Assembly: GCA_964534955.1 (NCBI GenBank)
Contig: CAZHRR010000033.1
Coordinates: 1-20,304, forward strand
Origin: UBA2128 sp964534955
GTDB lineage: Bacteria > Fidelibacterota > Marinisomatia > Marinisomatales > UBA2128
Length of the DNA stretch: 20,304 nt
Direction of reading: 5' to 3'
Part shown: piece after piece, positions 7,090 through 15,571 of the stretch
Numbering within the stretch: the stretch's first letter is position 1
Layout of the letters: each line of letters begins with the position of its first letter
The notes under the pieces: model-generated
Told to the model about the DNA's origin: nothing
Databases searched by the model: none
What the model saw: only the letters and a program-made list of their open reading frames with translations
Made by a program: the position numbers and the translations under genes

Positions 7090-10000
7090 TCAGGTCACAC
7101 TTCCATGACATTTCTTGTACTTTTTCCCACTTCCGCACGGACAGGGATCATTACGTCCAATTTTCTCCCCAACAGTAACAGGCTTCTGCTTACCGGCCCG
7201 CGCTGCCTGTTGCTGAGCCTGTCCTCCGGCAGGAGCACCTTGAGGTGGAGCAACAAAACCCATGCCTGTTGAATCAGCATGACGAACCTGTAATCCACTT
7301 GGAGTCTGAGCACTCCTGAGCGTTGGTGCTTCCTGCATTCCATGAAGCTGAGTTCGATACAGTCGCTGTACCACTTCTCTGTTAATATCAGCCAGTGCCT
7401 GGACAAACATGTCAAACCCTTCAGACTTATACTCCAGCAGCGGGTCCTTCTGACCGTAAGCCCTTAGATTCACACCTTCCCGCAACTGATCCATAGCGTA
7501 CAAATGATCCTTCCACTTATCATCAATGGTGCGAAGAAGGATATACCGTTCAAAAGCTCGAATTAATTCGGGATCAACCAACGTTTCCCGGTCAGAGTAG
7601 ATTGCTTCAGCCTCACGTAGAATTATGTTGTGGAGATCCTCTTCCGGCTGCTGATTAATAACACTATCATCAAGATCCACAGTCATTACAGAAGACAATT
7701 CGCTCTGGAGCCCCTCCCGGTCCCACTCACCATTGACGCTGTGCGCTTCTAACATATCGGCAATATAGTCATCTGTAATAGACTTGATCTCTTCAGTGAC
7801 GACACTACTGTGGAGAGCTTTATCCCGCAAGCTGTAAATCACTTCTCTCTGCTGATTCATGACATCATCGTATTCGAGCAGTCGTTTCCGGATGGAGAAG
7901 TTTCGAGCCTCCACCTTTTTCTGAGCCCGTTCGATAGAACGAGTCACCATTCCGTGAGTGATTACTTCGCCCTCCTCAACTCCCAGCCGGTCCATGATAC
8001 CGGCAATTCGATCACTACCGAACAGGCGCATAAGGTCATCTTCGAGACAGAGGTAAAAACGGGATGAGCCGGGATCACCTTGTCGACCGGCACGGCCACG
8101 GAGCTGCAGATCAATCCGTCGCGATTCGTGACGCTCGGTGCCAATTATATGCAGCCCTCCCAAATCAACTATACCTTCGCCCAGTTTAATATCCGTACCT
8201 CGACCTGCCATGTTTGTGGCGATCGTCACTGCCCCTCGTTGACCTGCCCGAACAACAATCTCAGCTTCCCTTTGATGCTGCTTTGCATTCAGTACATTAT
8301 GTGGAATGCCGCGGCGCTTGAGCATACGTGAAAGTGTTTCAGACACTTCTACACTGATAGTACCAACAAGTACAGGTTGACCCCGCTGGTGGCAATCGGC
8401 AATCTCGTCAAGAACAGCATTGTACTTTTCTCGCTTAGTCTTGTAAACAAGATCATTACTATCATCTCTAATGACGGGATCATTAGTGGGAATCACTGTC
8501 ACATCCAGTCCATAGATAGAATGGAGTTCCTCAGCTTCTGTCTCAGCTGTACCTGTCATGCCCGCCAGCTTATTGTACATCCGGAAATAGTTCTGAATAG
8601 TGATGGTCGCCAGCGTTTGCGTCTCACGTTCTATCTTGACGTTTTCCCGCGCTTCCAGCGCCTGATGAAGTCCTTCACTATACCGTCGCCCCGGAAGAAT
8701 ACGTCCAGTGAACTGATCCACGATGAGCACCTTGCCTTCCTGAACAACATAGTCTACATCCTTTTCATACAAAGAATAGGCACGCAGCAGTTGGCTGATG
8801 TTGTGAATAACTTCACTCCGTTCGCTGTGGAGAAGTCTTGCTTTCTCTGCTTCTTGCCGCTTTTCAATAGAACTTAGTGATGCATCATTATCGATATCAT
8901 GGAGCATTTCACCCATATCAGGAATAACAAACATTTCCGGATTGTCTGGAGCAATTGCCTCCCGGCCCTTCTCCGTTAAATCGATGACGTGGCTCTTCTC
9001 ATCAATGCTGAAGTATAGATCATCATCAACTTCATGAAGACGTTTGTCACGGATGTAAGCCGACTCCACACTAAAGGCCAGCTTCTTTGCTGAACCTTCC
9101 TGGAACACTTTCGATAATCTGCGGTTCTTTGGTGCTCCGCGCATGGATTGCAGAAGTTTAAGACCGGCTTCATCATCCTTACCTTCTTCCAGCAGCTTTT
9201 CTGCTTCTGAAACCAATTGGTTCACTAAACTTGTCTGCTGCCGTATCAGACGCTCTACCATGGGCTTATAGTCTTTTACCTTGGACTCAGTCGGATTATC
9301 AACTGTACCGGAAATTATGAGCGGTGTACGTGCCTCATCTATAAGGATTGAGTCCACCTCATCAATAACAGCATAAGCGTGACCACGCTGTACCTGTTCT
9401 TGGCGAGAGAGGGACATATTGTCGCGGAGATAGTCGAATCCGAACTCATTGTTTGTACCATAGGTAATATCGCAATTATAAATCTCCCGCCGCTCATCCT
9501 TACTCATATCGTTCAGGATTGAACCCACCGTCAATCCCAACCTTTCATATATCTTTCCCATCCACTGGGAATCACGCAAAGCAAGATAGTCGTTTACTGT
9601 AATCACATGGACTCCGCGGCCTGTGAGGGCATTCAGGTAAATGGGCATAGTGGCAACGAGAGTTTTTCCCTCACCGGTCTTCATCTCCGTTACTTTACCT
9701 CTGTGTAGAACAACTGCTCCAACAAGCTGAACGTCATATGGAATCATGTTCCACTCGGTGGGCTGTCCTGCAACTTTCCATGTTTCGCCCATCAACCGGC
9801 GGCAGATTTCCTTCACCATGGCAAACGCTTCCGGCAGAATTTCTTCCAAGATCTCTTGCTCAGCAGCAACTACATGCTGTTGAAGTTCCTTCCCGGACAT
9901 ACCCTCTGCTTCGGCAGATTCCTCAGCAGATTTACTGATATCCTTTAGCTTCTCCTGAAACTCTCGAGTCCGAGTAACAAAATCTTCTTCCGGCTTCTCA

Positions 10001-10104
10001 GAAAGAGTCTCGTAGATACGGTTGATCTCTTCCACAACTGGTGTGTAGGATTTGATCTCCCTGTCAGATTTAGTGCCGAATAACTTTTGTAAAACACTCG
10101 TCAT
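7090..10104 (-). CDS. secA: Preprotein translocase ATPase SecA
   Basis: SecA binds SecYEG at the inner membrane and uses ATP to push unfolded preproteins through it. The 1004-residue product is about 100 longer than the E. coli enzyme. Walker A is MKTGEGKT (141-148); the DEAD-type Walker B is VIDEVDSILIDEART (about 246-260); the second helicase domain has TNMAGRGTDIKLG and the LQLRGRAGRQGDPGSS arginine-finger block. The extra length is largely in the nucleotide-binding/preprotein-crosslinking region (about 270-400: charged, coiled-coil-like), as in Bacteroidota-type SecA. The tail is a Gln/Ala/Pro-rich linker plus a zinc site, DPCPCGSGKKYKKCHG (Cys988, Cys990, Cys999, His1000), which binds SecB and phospholipid in known SecAs. 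It starts 40 nt after the split secreted-protein gene and is the last gene of the presumed phoH-nusB operon. It is expected to export the signal-peptide proteins encoded around it. Confidence 0.98.
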   Translation of the reverse strand: MTSVLQKLFGTKSDREIKSYTPVVEEINRIYETLSEKPEEDFVTRTREFQEKLKDISKSAEESAEAEGMSGKELQQHVVAAEQEILEEILPEAFAMVKEICRRLMGETWKVAGQPTEWNMIPYDVQLVGAVVLHRGKVTEMKTGEGKTLVATMPIYLNALTGRGVHVITVNDYLALRDSQWMGKIYERLGLTVGSILNDMSKDERREIYNCDITYGTNNEFGFDYLRDNMSLSRQEQVQRGHAYAVIDEVDSILIDEARTPLIISGTVDNPTESKVKDYKPMVERLIRQQTSLVNQLVSEAEKLLEEGKDDEAGLKLLQSMRGAPKNRRLSKVFQEGSAKKLAFSVESAYIRDKRLHEVDDDLYFSIDEKSHVIDLTEKGREAIAPDNPEMFVIPDMGEMLHDIDNDASLSSIEKRQEAEKARLLHSERSEVIHNISQLLRAYSLYEKDVDYVVQEGKVLIVDQFTGRILPGRRYSEGLHQALEARENVKIERETQTLATITIQNYFRMYNKLAGMTGTAETEAEELHSIYGLDVTVIPTNDPVIRDDSNDLVYKTKREKYNAVLDEIADCHQRGQPVLVGTISVEVSETLSRMLKRRGIPHNVLNAKQHQREAEIVVRAGQRGAVTIATNMAGRGTDIKLGEGIVDLGGLHIIGTERHESRRIDLQLRGRAGRQGDPGSSRFYLCLEDDLMRLFGSDRIAGIMDRLGVEEGEVITHGMVTRSIERAQKKVEARNFSIRKRLLEYDDVMNQQREVIYSLRDKALHSSVVTEEIKSITDDYIADMLEAHSVNGEWDREGLQSELSSVMTVDLDDSVINQQPEEDLHNIILREAEAIYSDRETLVDPELIRAFERYILLRTIDDKWKDHLYAMDQLREGVNLRAYGQKDPLLEYKSEGFDMFVQALADINREVVQRLYRTQLHGMQEAPTLRSAQTPSGLQVRHADSTGMGFVAPPQGAPAGGQAQQQAARAGKQKPVTVGEKIGRNDPCPCGSGKKYKKCHGSVT

Positions 10105-10144
10105 ATTTGTCTTTTTCTCTATAAAATTTAACCTAAAAAAAGTG

Positions 10145-11548
10145 TTATTTCAGCAAAGCCATTTTAATTGCGCTGAAAAATGGTTTATCACCATTTACTG
10201 CTTTTGCTTTGACAATGCAGAGATAGATTCCAGAAGCAACCAATTTCCCATCGTTGTCTTTCCCATTCCAAAGTATTTGATGCTTACCCATTACTAACTC
10301 TTGACTTATCAGATGCCTTACTTCCCGACCAAGCAGATCAAAAATTGTAATCTCAACCTCACTTAGAACGGGTAGCTTCACCACTATCTCTGTTAAGGGA
10401 TTAAAAGGGTTGGGATAATTCTGCTCAAGAACAAAAGTTTCGGGTATCTTTCCTGGTAATGAAGATTGAATTCCCATGGGAGGAGATATGATTTCGAAGG
10501 AATCCCGATAGGAAAAAGGCTTATTTGTAATTAATGAAAATACATCTCCATTCTCTGGTAGAACAACTGATCCGGTATCAGGATTTTCAAACTCAAGTCT
10601 CCAAGTTGGGTTTGGTTCTCCATCGGAGTAGTTCACTGGTATTATAATATCTCCTGCCGAAACAATACCATTTTCATCATTATCATAGAACACTACGTCA
10701 ACAATCACACTATCCGTGACATTCCAAGTAAGGAAATTAATAGGCTGCTCATTTCCAATGACACTAGTATCTACAATTTCATCATAGAAATGAATCTGAT
10801 AATCAACAGGAATCAAGTTTGCATAGTTATATGATGGAAAGATGTTCACTATTAGATTACAATTACCTTGAGACCAGCCAGTCCCAGATTCATCAATAGT
10901 TATCTCCTCAATGTCATTAATAACCAGACGCAAACCACCAAACTCAGGCCCAGCGAGTTCCCAAGAGAGCTGTTCACAATCTTCCACAACAAAGACTCCA
11001 GCATCTAAATCAAACACATCATAAGTAGTATAGTCCTTGGATGTGTCATTAAATGTCACCTCATATATGTGTCCTGTGGTTGAACTTGGATCAACTACAC
11101 TAACCGACAACAATCCATTACCACCACCCTGGAGATGAACAACCATCGAATCAGGTAGGGAGGAAAACTCATTCCAGAGCTCGAACACAGATGATGTTTT
11201 AGATTCGTTTTCAACAATACCATCAGTGATAGATAGCTTTAGCCGGTATGAAATTCCATTCGGAAAGGATGTCGTATTCCATAAGTAGGAACTATTAGTT
11301 TCGATCTCTTCCGCCAAGATTTGCCAGCCATTTCCTCCATCGGTACTGTAATGGATATTCACCCAACAGGAGTCACCATCTGCGTCTCCTCCCCTCCAAA
11401 GGATTTCAACATCTCCCGTTAGTAAGCTATCAGTTAAAGGGTGTAATAATATTATTTCCGGATCGGCATAGTTCTCAGGATTGTCAACTATCAAATAATT
11501 TGAGACGGTGCGACCCATTGCTAAACTGTCAGAAGCGATCACTTCCAA
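10145..11548 (-). CDS. C-terminal part of a frameshifted secreted protein (Ig-like, sorting domain)
   Basis: This 467-codon frame starts with TTG inside the end of the preceding gene and has no signal peptide. Its first 24 or so residues (LEVIASDSLAMGRTVSNYLIVDN) are the missing end of the Ig-like domain whose beginning lies in the other frame. A second, complete Ig-like domain of the same type follows (about 28-125: HYSTDGGNGWQ, SSYLWNTTSFPNG, SITDG). A long beta-rich region comes next. Residues about 368-467 form the FlgD-like sorting domain (FVLEQNYPNPFNPLTEI, DLLGREVR, ending AIKMALLK), which targets type IX secretion. It therefore reads best as the 3' half of one gene covering 10145-12918, about 924 residues if one base is restored. 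If translated alone, the first ATG is at 11518, but the product would lack an export signal. Confidence 0.75.
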   Translation of the reverse strand: MEVIASDSLAMGRTVSNYLIVDNPENYADPEIILLHPLTDSLLTGDVEILWRGGDADGDSCWVNIHYSTDGGNGWQILAEEIETNSSYLWNTTSFPNGISYRLKLSITDGIVENESKTSSVFELWNEFSSLPDSMVVHLQGGGNGLLSVSVVDPSSTTGHIYEVTFNDTSKDYTTYDVFDLDAGVFVVEDCEQLSWELAGPEFGGLRLVINDIEEITIDESGTGWSQGNCNLIVNIFPSYNYANLIPVDYQIHFYDEIVDTSVIGNEQPINFLTWNVTDSVIVDVVFYDNDENGIVSAGDIIIPVNYSDGEPNPTWRLEFENPDTGSVVLPENGDVFSLITNKPFSYRDSFEIISPPMGIQSSLPGKIPETFVLEQNYPNPFNPLTEIVVKLPVLSEVEITIFDLLGREVRHLISQELVMGKHQILWNGKDNDGKLVASGIYLCIVKAKAVNGDKPFFSAIKMALLK

Positions 11549-12918
11549 AGAGTATAACCATCAGGATATAGTGAAGAATCCCACAAATAGGTTCCATCAT
11601 CCGGTTCAAATTGGCTGACAATATTCCAACCTTCTCCCCTGTTAAGGTTATAGTAAAGGAACATATCTAGCGGATTACCTGTACTGGACACACTTTCCCA
11701 CTCTATCTGATAGGAACCTGAAATGTATTCATCGCTGTCTGGATTGATTATAAAAACTTCATGGGGCTCAACTTGATTAAACAGTGAATACTTAATCTGT
11801 GCAGTATTGGCATTCCAAAGGAAATCATCTTTATCCTCTCCAAAAACTACGGCTACAGTCAGTATCTTTGTTTCTCCAGGTTCCAGTGAGAAATAGCCAG
11901 TTCCAACCAACATAATATTATCAGAATCCTGACTGATATCAGAGATGTTTCCCGGCACAAGTAGGTCCCAGATTTCCTCATCATCCTTCACCATTATGGA
12001 TCCGTACATAGGAGCATGAAAGCTTAGATATCCATCCGACAATGGAGATTCCAAGCACTTAAGTCCAAAGTAGCCTACATCATTTCCCCATTGTCCCACA
12101 TTGTCATCATCCCATACATATGCCAGGCTCCAGACGTCAAGTGTATCTCCAGTGTAGGTATCAATCCCATTGTTATTTAAGAAACCTGCCCAATCATCAG
12201 CATAATCATTTGACCCTCCCACATGTGGATCCCCCATGAATCCAGCTACGAGCTTCGGGAGGCTCTTCTCACTTACGTTCGTTATATTATATGTCAAGAT
12301 TAATAAGTCGTTATCAGTTGTTTCATTCCACTGATAAGAGCGACACTCAACTTGTATCCCCAGTCCACCTATGGTAGGGTCACCAGGGTCAGGATAGTAT
12401 TCAAATTCCTCATTGAAGCGATCATTCATTACCCAATAGCTCTCCAAATCTGCAACTACAACCCCCTCCCCAAATGCGCCCGGCCACTCACTCCATTCTT
12501 CTGGCCAAGTTTCTTGATCGTCTGACAAAGCTATCAAGTCGGTATCAGAATTAGCGTAACCTTCTAGAGGTTCCCAGCCCCATGGTAAGCCCTCAGGTGA
12601 CAATTCTTCACTATCACCTGCCGCGCCACCATCGATAAGACCATCAGAAACGATATGAATAGTGTCTCCATATATATCAATCACTTCTCCTGCTACCAGC
12701 AATCCGAATTCATACGCGTAACCGTGTGCACTTTCTTGAGGCCATTCAAATGATGGTTCTCTCCCTGGAGCACCAATAGAACCAAAATCGAAAATCAGAG
12801 TCCGTATTTGATTACCATCAATGATACCACTATGTCTTATTGGACGTACAGCGGCAGAACTACTCCCTAACACAAGTATTATCAGTACAAATAAAACTGA
12901 TCGCCAGTTGATTTGCAT
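11539..12918 (-). CDS. N-terminal part of a frameshifted secreted protein of unknown function
   Basis: This is a 459-residue frame starting at ATG 12918, only 3 nt after nusB. Residues 1-22 are a signal peptide (SVLFVLIILVLGSSSA). The body is beta-rich and acidic with many Trp, Asp and Gly residues; recognisable pieces include TYNITNVSEKSLPKLVAGFM and LEPGETKILTVAVVFGED. These are common in large secreted sorting-domain proteins of FCB bacteria; no enzyme motif is seen. From about 388 an Ig-like domain begins (FIINPDSDEYISGSYQIEWE, FLYYNLNRGEGW, GTYLWDSSLYPDGYT), but the frame stops at TGA right after LWK. The rest of that domain is in the -1 frame, continuing in the overlapping downstream frame. 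No good ribosome binding site is close, so it may depend on coupling to nusB translation. A one-base deletion or sequencing error near 11547-11550 is the simplest cause. Confidence 0.75.
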   Translation of the reverse strand: MQINWRSVLFVLIILVLGSSSAAVRPIRHSGIIDGNQIRTLIFDFGSIGAPGREPSFEWPQESAHGYAYEFGLLVAGEVIDIYGDTIHIVSDGLIDGGAAGDSEELSPEGLPWGWEPLEGYANSDTDLIALSDDQETWPEEWSEWPGAFGEGVVVADLESYWVMNDRFNEEFEYYPDPGDPTIGGLGIQVECRSYQWNETTDNDLLILTYNITNVSEKSLPKLVAGFMGDPHVGGSNDYADDWAGFLNNNGIDTYTGDTLDVWSLAYVWDDDNVGQWGNDVGYFGLKCLESPLSDGYLSFHAPMYGSIMVKDDEEIWDLLVPGNISDISQDSDNIMLVGTGYFSLEPGETKILTVAVVFGEDKDDFLWNANTAQIKYSLFNQVEPHEVFIINPDSDEYISGSYQIEWESVSSTGNPLDMFLYYNLNRGEGWNIVSQFEPDDGTYLWDSSLYPDGYTLWK

Positions 12919-12921
12919 TTT

Positions 12922-13365
12922 TTAGTGAAGAGTTTCCTTCACACTATCCAAAGAGTGATAAACAGAATCAAGGATTCCGTTCACAAACCCGCCGCTGTCG
13001 GGAGTGCTGTATTTTTTGGAAATCTCTACCCCTTCTGAGATAGATACTTTCGGCGGAATATCATCGAAAAACACCATTTCAGTGATCATCATCTGCAAGA
13101 CCAACCTGTCAATAAGAGCAACTCTGTCGTACTCCCAGTTTAGAAGACGCTGCTTGATTTCTTCGCCTGTCCAATCCTGATTGTCAATGGTTGCACCGAA
13201 TAACTTCCGCACATAATCTTCTGCTTCTTCATCCATATCTGTTTCTTCACCCATCTCTTTCAGCCGGGTAATTATATCATCAGGCTTATCCCGGGTAAAC
13301 TCAAAGGCATACAAAGCCTGCAGAACAAACTCCCGCGCTTGGCGCCTGCTGCGAATCAAGCTCAA
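12922..13365 (-). CDS. nusB: Transcription antitermination factor NusB
   Basis: NusB, with NusE (ribosomal protein S10), binds boxA in nascent rRNA and supports antitermination. The 147-residue product fits the family length. It opens with RSRRQAREFVLQALYAFE, the conserved RNA-binding start, and has the helical core LLNWEYDRVALIDRLVLQMMITEM and the C-terminal block PPKVSISEGVEISKKYSTPDSGGFVNGILDS. The start is TTG at 13365, with GGAGG (13374-13378) eight bases before it; no ATG is available nearby. It lies 3 nt after the aminotransferase stop codon and 3 nt before the next gene, so it is clearly within an operon. The usual nusB neighbours (riboflavin genes) are absent. Confidence 0.95.
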   Translation of the reverse strand: MSLIRSRRQAREFVLQALYAFEFTRDKPDDIITRLKEMGEETDMDEEAEDYVRKLFGATIDNQDWTGEEIKQRLLNWEYDRVALIDRLVLQMMITEMVFFDDIPPKVSISEGVEISKKYSTPDSGGFVNGILDSVYHSLDSVKETLH

Positions 13366-13368
13366 TAG

Positions 13369-14424
13369 CTATACCTCCATAACCGGCCGGAGCCAGCCGA
13401 AGGGATCTTCGACTTTCTCCTTCTGAATACTGGTAAGTGTATCGTAGAATTCCCTGGCTACAGGACCGATTTGGTTGTCACAGTATACTACTGTACTGTC
13501 TCTGTCAGTGATCCTGCCAATTGGCATGACCACAGCTGCAGTTCCCGTGCAAAAGACTTCATCGGCTTCCAGTACTTCTTTCAGAGTTACATCCCTCTCC
13601 TCTGCTTCCATCCCCATGAGCTCACTGGCAATAGTCAGCACAGAATCTCGCGTAACACCCGACAGAATGGAACCTCCGAGCCGCGGAGTAACAACTTTGT
13701 TCCCTTTCACTGCAAACAGATTGGCCGCTCCTACTTCTTCCACCAACTCTTCATTACCTGCATTCAGATAAATTACCTCATCGTACCCATCCTCCTTTGC
13801 CTGCATCAGGGGATAGAGGGAAGCGGCGTAGTTGCCTATGGCTTTGACATTACCAGTGCCCTGTGGCGCTGCCCGGTGATAATCATGGGTTACTCTCAGA
13901 TTGAGGCAGCGGAGTCCACCCTTGAAATAAAGACCAACCGGCGAAACATATATAAGGAAAGAGAACCATGGTGCAGGCTTCACTCCTAAGACAGGTCCTG
14001 ATCCCCAAAGGATCGGCCGAATGTATAGACTCCCCTTACCGCGGGGAGGCACAAAGTCCCCATTATCCCTCACCACAGTTTCCACTCCTTCAATGAACTT
14101 ATTTTCCGGAATGGGTGGTATACAGAGACGCGTTGCTGAATCCACAAAGCGCCGGGCATTTTTTTCTGGTCGAAACAACACAATTCTATTCTTTGCTGTC
14201 CGGTACGCCTTCATCCCTTCAAACACCCCCTGCCCATAATTAAGAACACCGGCGGCCGGCGACATGTTAAGATTTCGGAACGGTTCCAGATGACCCTCAT
14301 TCCAGACTAAATCTTCACCACACTCCATGAGCCACATGGAACGTGTAGGTGTTACTGAAAAAGTAAGATTGTCCCAATCGATATCCTGTAGTGGGCGCTC
14401 AAGGTCCACTTCACTGATTGTCAT
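13369..14424 (-). CDS. ilvE: Branched-chain amino acid aminotransferase
   Basis: This is a PLP fold-type IV transaminase that interconverts Leu, Ile and Val with their 2-oxo acids using glutamate/2-oxoglutarate. The 351-residue length and motifs fit the longer BCAT class shared with mammalian BCAT: GQGVFEGMKAYR (65-75), LYIRPILWGSG (133-143), PQGTGNVKAIGNYAASLYP with the PLP lysine at about Lys194, EVGAANLF, GGSILSGVTRDSVL and CTGTAAVVMPIG. The start ATG overlaps the stop of the acyl-CoA dehydrogenase gene (ATGA overlap), with GGAGG upstream, so translation is likely coupled. The codons ATG-GAG-GTA-TAG at its end also supply the GGAGG ribosome binding site of nusB. Its place beside a dehydrogenase and a thiolase favours a role in branched-chain amino acid breakdown, though synthesis is equally possible chemically. 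Confidence 0.93.
   Translation of the reverse strand: MTISEVDLERPLQDIDWDNLTFSVTPTRSMWLMECGEDLVWNEGHLEPFRNLNMSPAAGVLNYGQGVFEGMKAYRTAKNRIVLFRPEKNARRFVDSATRLCIPPIPENKFIEGVETVVRDNGDFVPPRGKGSLYIRPILWGSGPVLGVKPAPWFSFLIYVSPVGLYFKGGLRCLNLRVTHDYHRAAPQGTGNVKAIGNYAASLYPLMQAKEDGYDEVIYLNAGNEELVEEVGAANLFAVKGNKVVTPRLGGSILSGVTRDSVLTIASELMGMEAEERDVTLKEVLEADEVFCTGTAAVVMPIGRITDRDSTVVYCDNQIGPVAREFYDTLTSIQKEKVEDPFGWLRPVMEV
13374..13378 (-). promoter_or_regulatory. Ribosome binding site of nusB inside the aminotransferase gene
   Basis: GGAGG eight bases before the TTG start of nusB is formed by the last codons of the upstream gene. It supports the unusual TTG start. Confidence 0.7.
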
Positions 14425-15569
14425 GATAATTCCTCCATAGCTGCTCTCGCAATAACGAGAAGTTGAACTTCAGATGTACCTTCATAAATCTGCGTGATTT
14501 TGGCGTCCCTCATCAGACGCTCCACGCCGTATTCCTGCATGTAGCCGTAACCGCCAAAAATCTGAACACACTCCGTAGCTGCATCCATAGCTGTCTTAGA
14601 TGCTAACCATTTGGCTTGGGCAGAAGCCTTGGAAAAAGGCTGTTTCCTGTCCTTCAGAACTGCCGCCTTGTGTGTCAGCAGCCGGGCCGCATCGAGATTG
14701 ATGCTCATCTTGGCTATCTTCTCCCGGATAGCACCAAATGCTGCCAGCGGTTTGCTGAACTGCTTCCGTTCCTGGGCGTAACGAACTGATTCTTCCAATG
14801 CTGCCCGTGCAATTCCCAGCGCCTGAGCAGCGATCCCAATCCTGCCGCCATCCAGCGTTTTCATAGCGATCTTGAAACCGTCTCCTTCGTTGGCAAGACG
14901 GTTCTCCATCGGGACTTTGCAGTCATCAAAATAGAGTTCACACGTATCGGATGCCCGGATACCCAACTTGTTCTCCTTCTTGCCGGTTGTAAAACCTTCA
15001 GTCCCTTTCTCCACAATGAAAGCGGAAATTCCCTTGTAACCAACACCCTTCTCTGTTACAGCAAAGACAATAACCACATTGGAATTGATGCCGCTCGTAA
15101 CCCAGTTCTTGGTACCATTCAGGATGTAATAATCACCATCCCGCTTGGCTGTGCAGAGTAGATTGGAAGCGTCTGAACCAGCTTGAGGTTCACTGAGAGA
15201 AAAGGCACCCAGCCACTCACCGGAGGCGAGTTTCTTCAGGTACTTCTCCTTCTGATCATCATTAGCCCAATCCATCAGAAGCTGACAGACGAGGGAGTTA
15301 TTCACAGACATAACAACTCCCGTTGAAGCGTCTTCCCGGGAAATCTCTTCTTCCGCGATACAGTAGCTGAGGGCATCGAAACCGACGCCGCCCCACTCCT
15401 CCGGGACCATCATTCCCATGAAGCCCATCTCACCAAGCATCTTGATCTGCTCCGCCGGATATTCCATCATGTCATCCCGTTCCTTTACACCAGGCGCTAA
15501 CTGCTCCTGGGCAAATTCACGGGCAGTCTTCTGAACCAGTATCTGTTCCTCTGTGTAATCGAAATCCAT
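14421..15569 (-). CDS. Acyl-CoA dehydrogenase (short/branched-chain type)
   Basis: This is a flavoenzyme that introduces the 2,3 double bond into an acyl-CoA and passes electrons to electron-transfer flavoprotein. The 382 residues match the soluble tetrameric family. It has the signature AFSLSEPQAGSDAS (122-135), TKNWVTSG (153-160), LDGGRIGIAAQALGIA, ERKQFSKPLAAFGAI, the QIFGGYGYMQEYGVERLMRD block and the catalytic base Glu363 in QIYEGTSEVQ. Glu at this position is as in butyryl-CoA/short-chain and several branched-chain dehydrogenases; isovaleryl-CoA and long-chain enzymes use another site, so those are less likely. The start is 2 nt after the thiolase stop and the end overlaps the aminotransferase start. 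Likely substrates are butyryl-CoA or 2-methyl-branched acyl-CoAs from valine/isoleucine; sequence alone does not decide. Confidence 0.93.
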   Translation of the reverse strand: MDFDYTEEQILVQKTAREFAQEQLAPGVKERDDMMEYPAEQIKMLGEMGFMGMMVPEEWGGVGFDALSYCIAEEEISREDASTGVVMSVNNSLVCQLLMDWANDDQKEKYLKKLASGEWLGAFSLSEPQAGSDASNLLCTAKRDGDYYILNGTKNWVTSGINSNVVIVFAVTEKGVGYKGISAFIVEKGTEGFTTGKKENKLGIRASDTCELYFDDCKVPMENRLANEGDGFKIAMKTLDGGRIGIAAQALGIARAALEESVRYAQERKQFSKPLAAFGAIREKIAKMSINLDAARLLTHKAAVLKDRKQPFSKASAQAKWLASKTAMDAATECVQIFGGYGYMQEYGVERLMRDAKITQIYEGTSEVQLLVIARAAMEELS

Positions 15570-15571
15570 TT

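Noticed and set aside
8377..8877. Plus-strand open frame of 166 codons
   Set aside because: It lies wholly opposite secA, whose frame is unmistakable; no plausible start region or known motif.
10135..10178. Possible terminator between the split secreted-protein gene and secA
   Set aside because: TTTCAGC/GCTGAAA forms a 7-bp AT-rich stem with a loop of about 17 nt, and the T-run is 6 nt away from it and the stem lies in coding sequence; too weak to call.
11530..11560. Programmed -1 frameshifting at the split gene
   Set aside because: The site reads ACTCTTTGGAAG in the zero frame and does not fit the X XXY YYZ slippery heptamer; no clear downstream pseudoknot seen. Mutation or sequence error is simpler.
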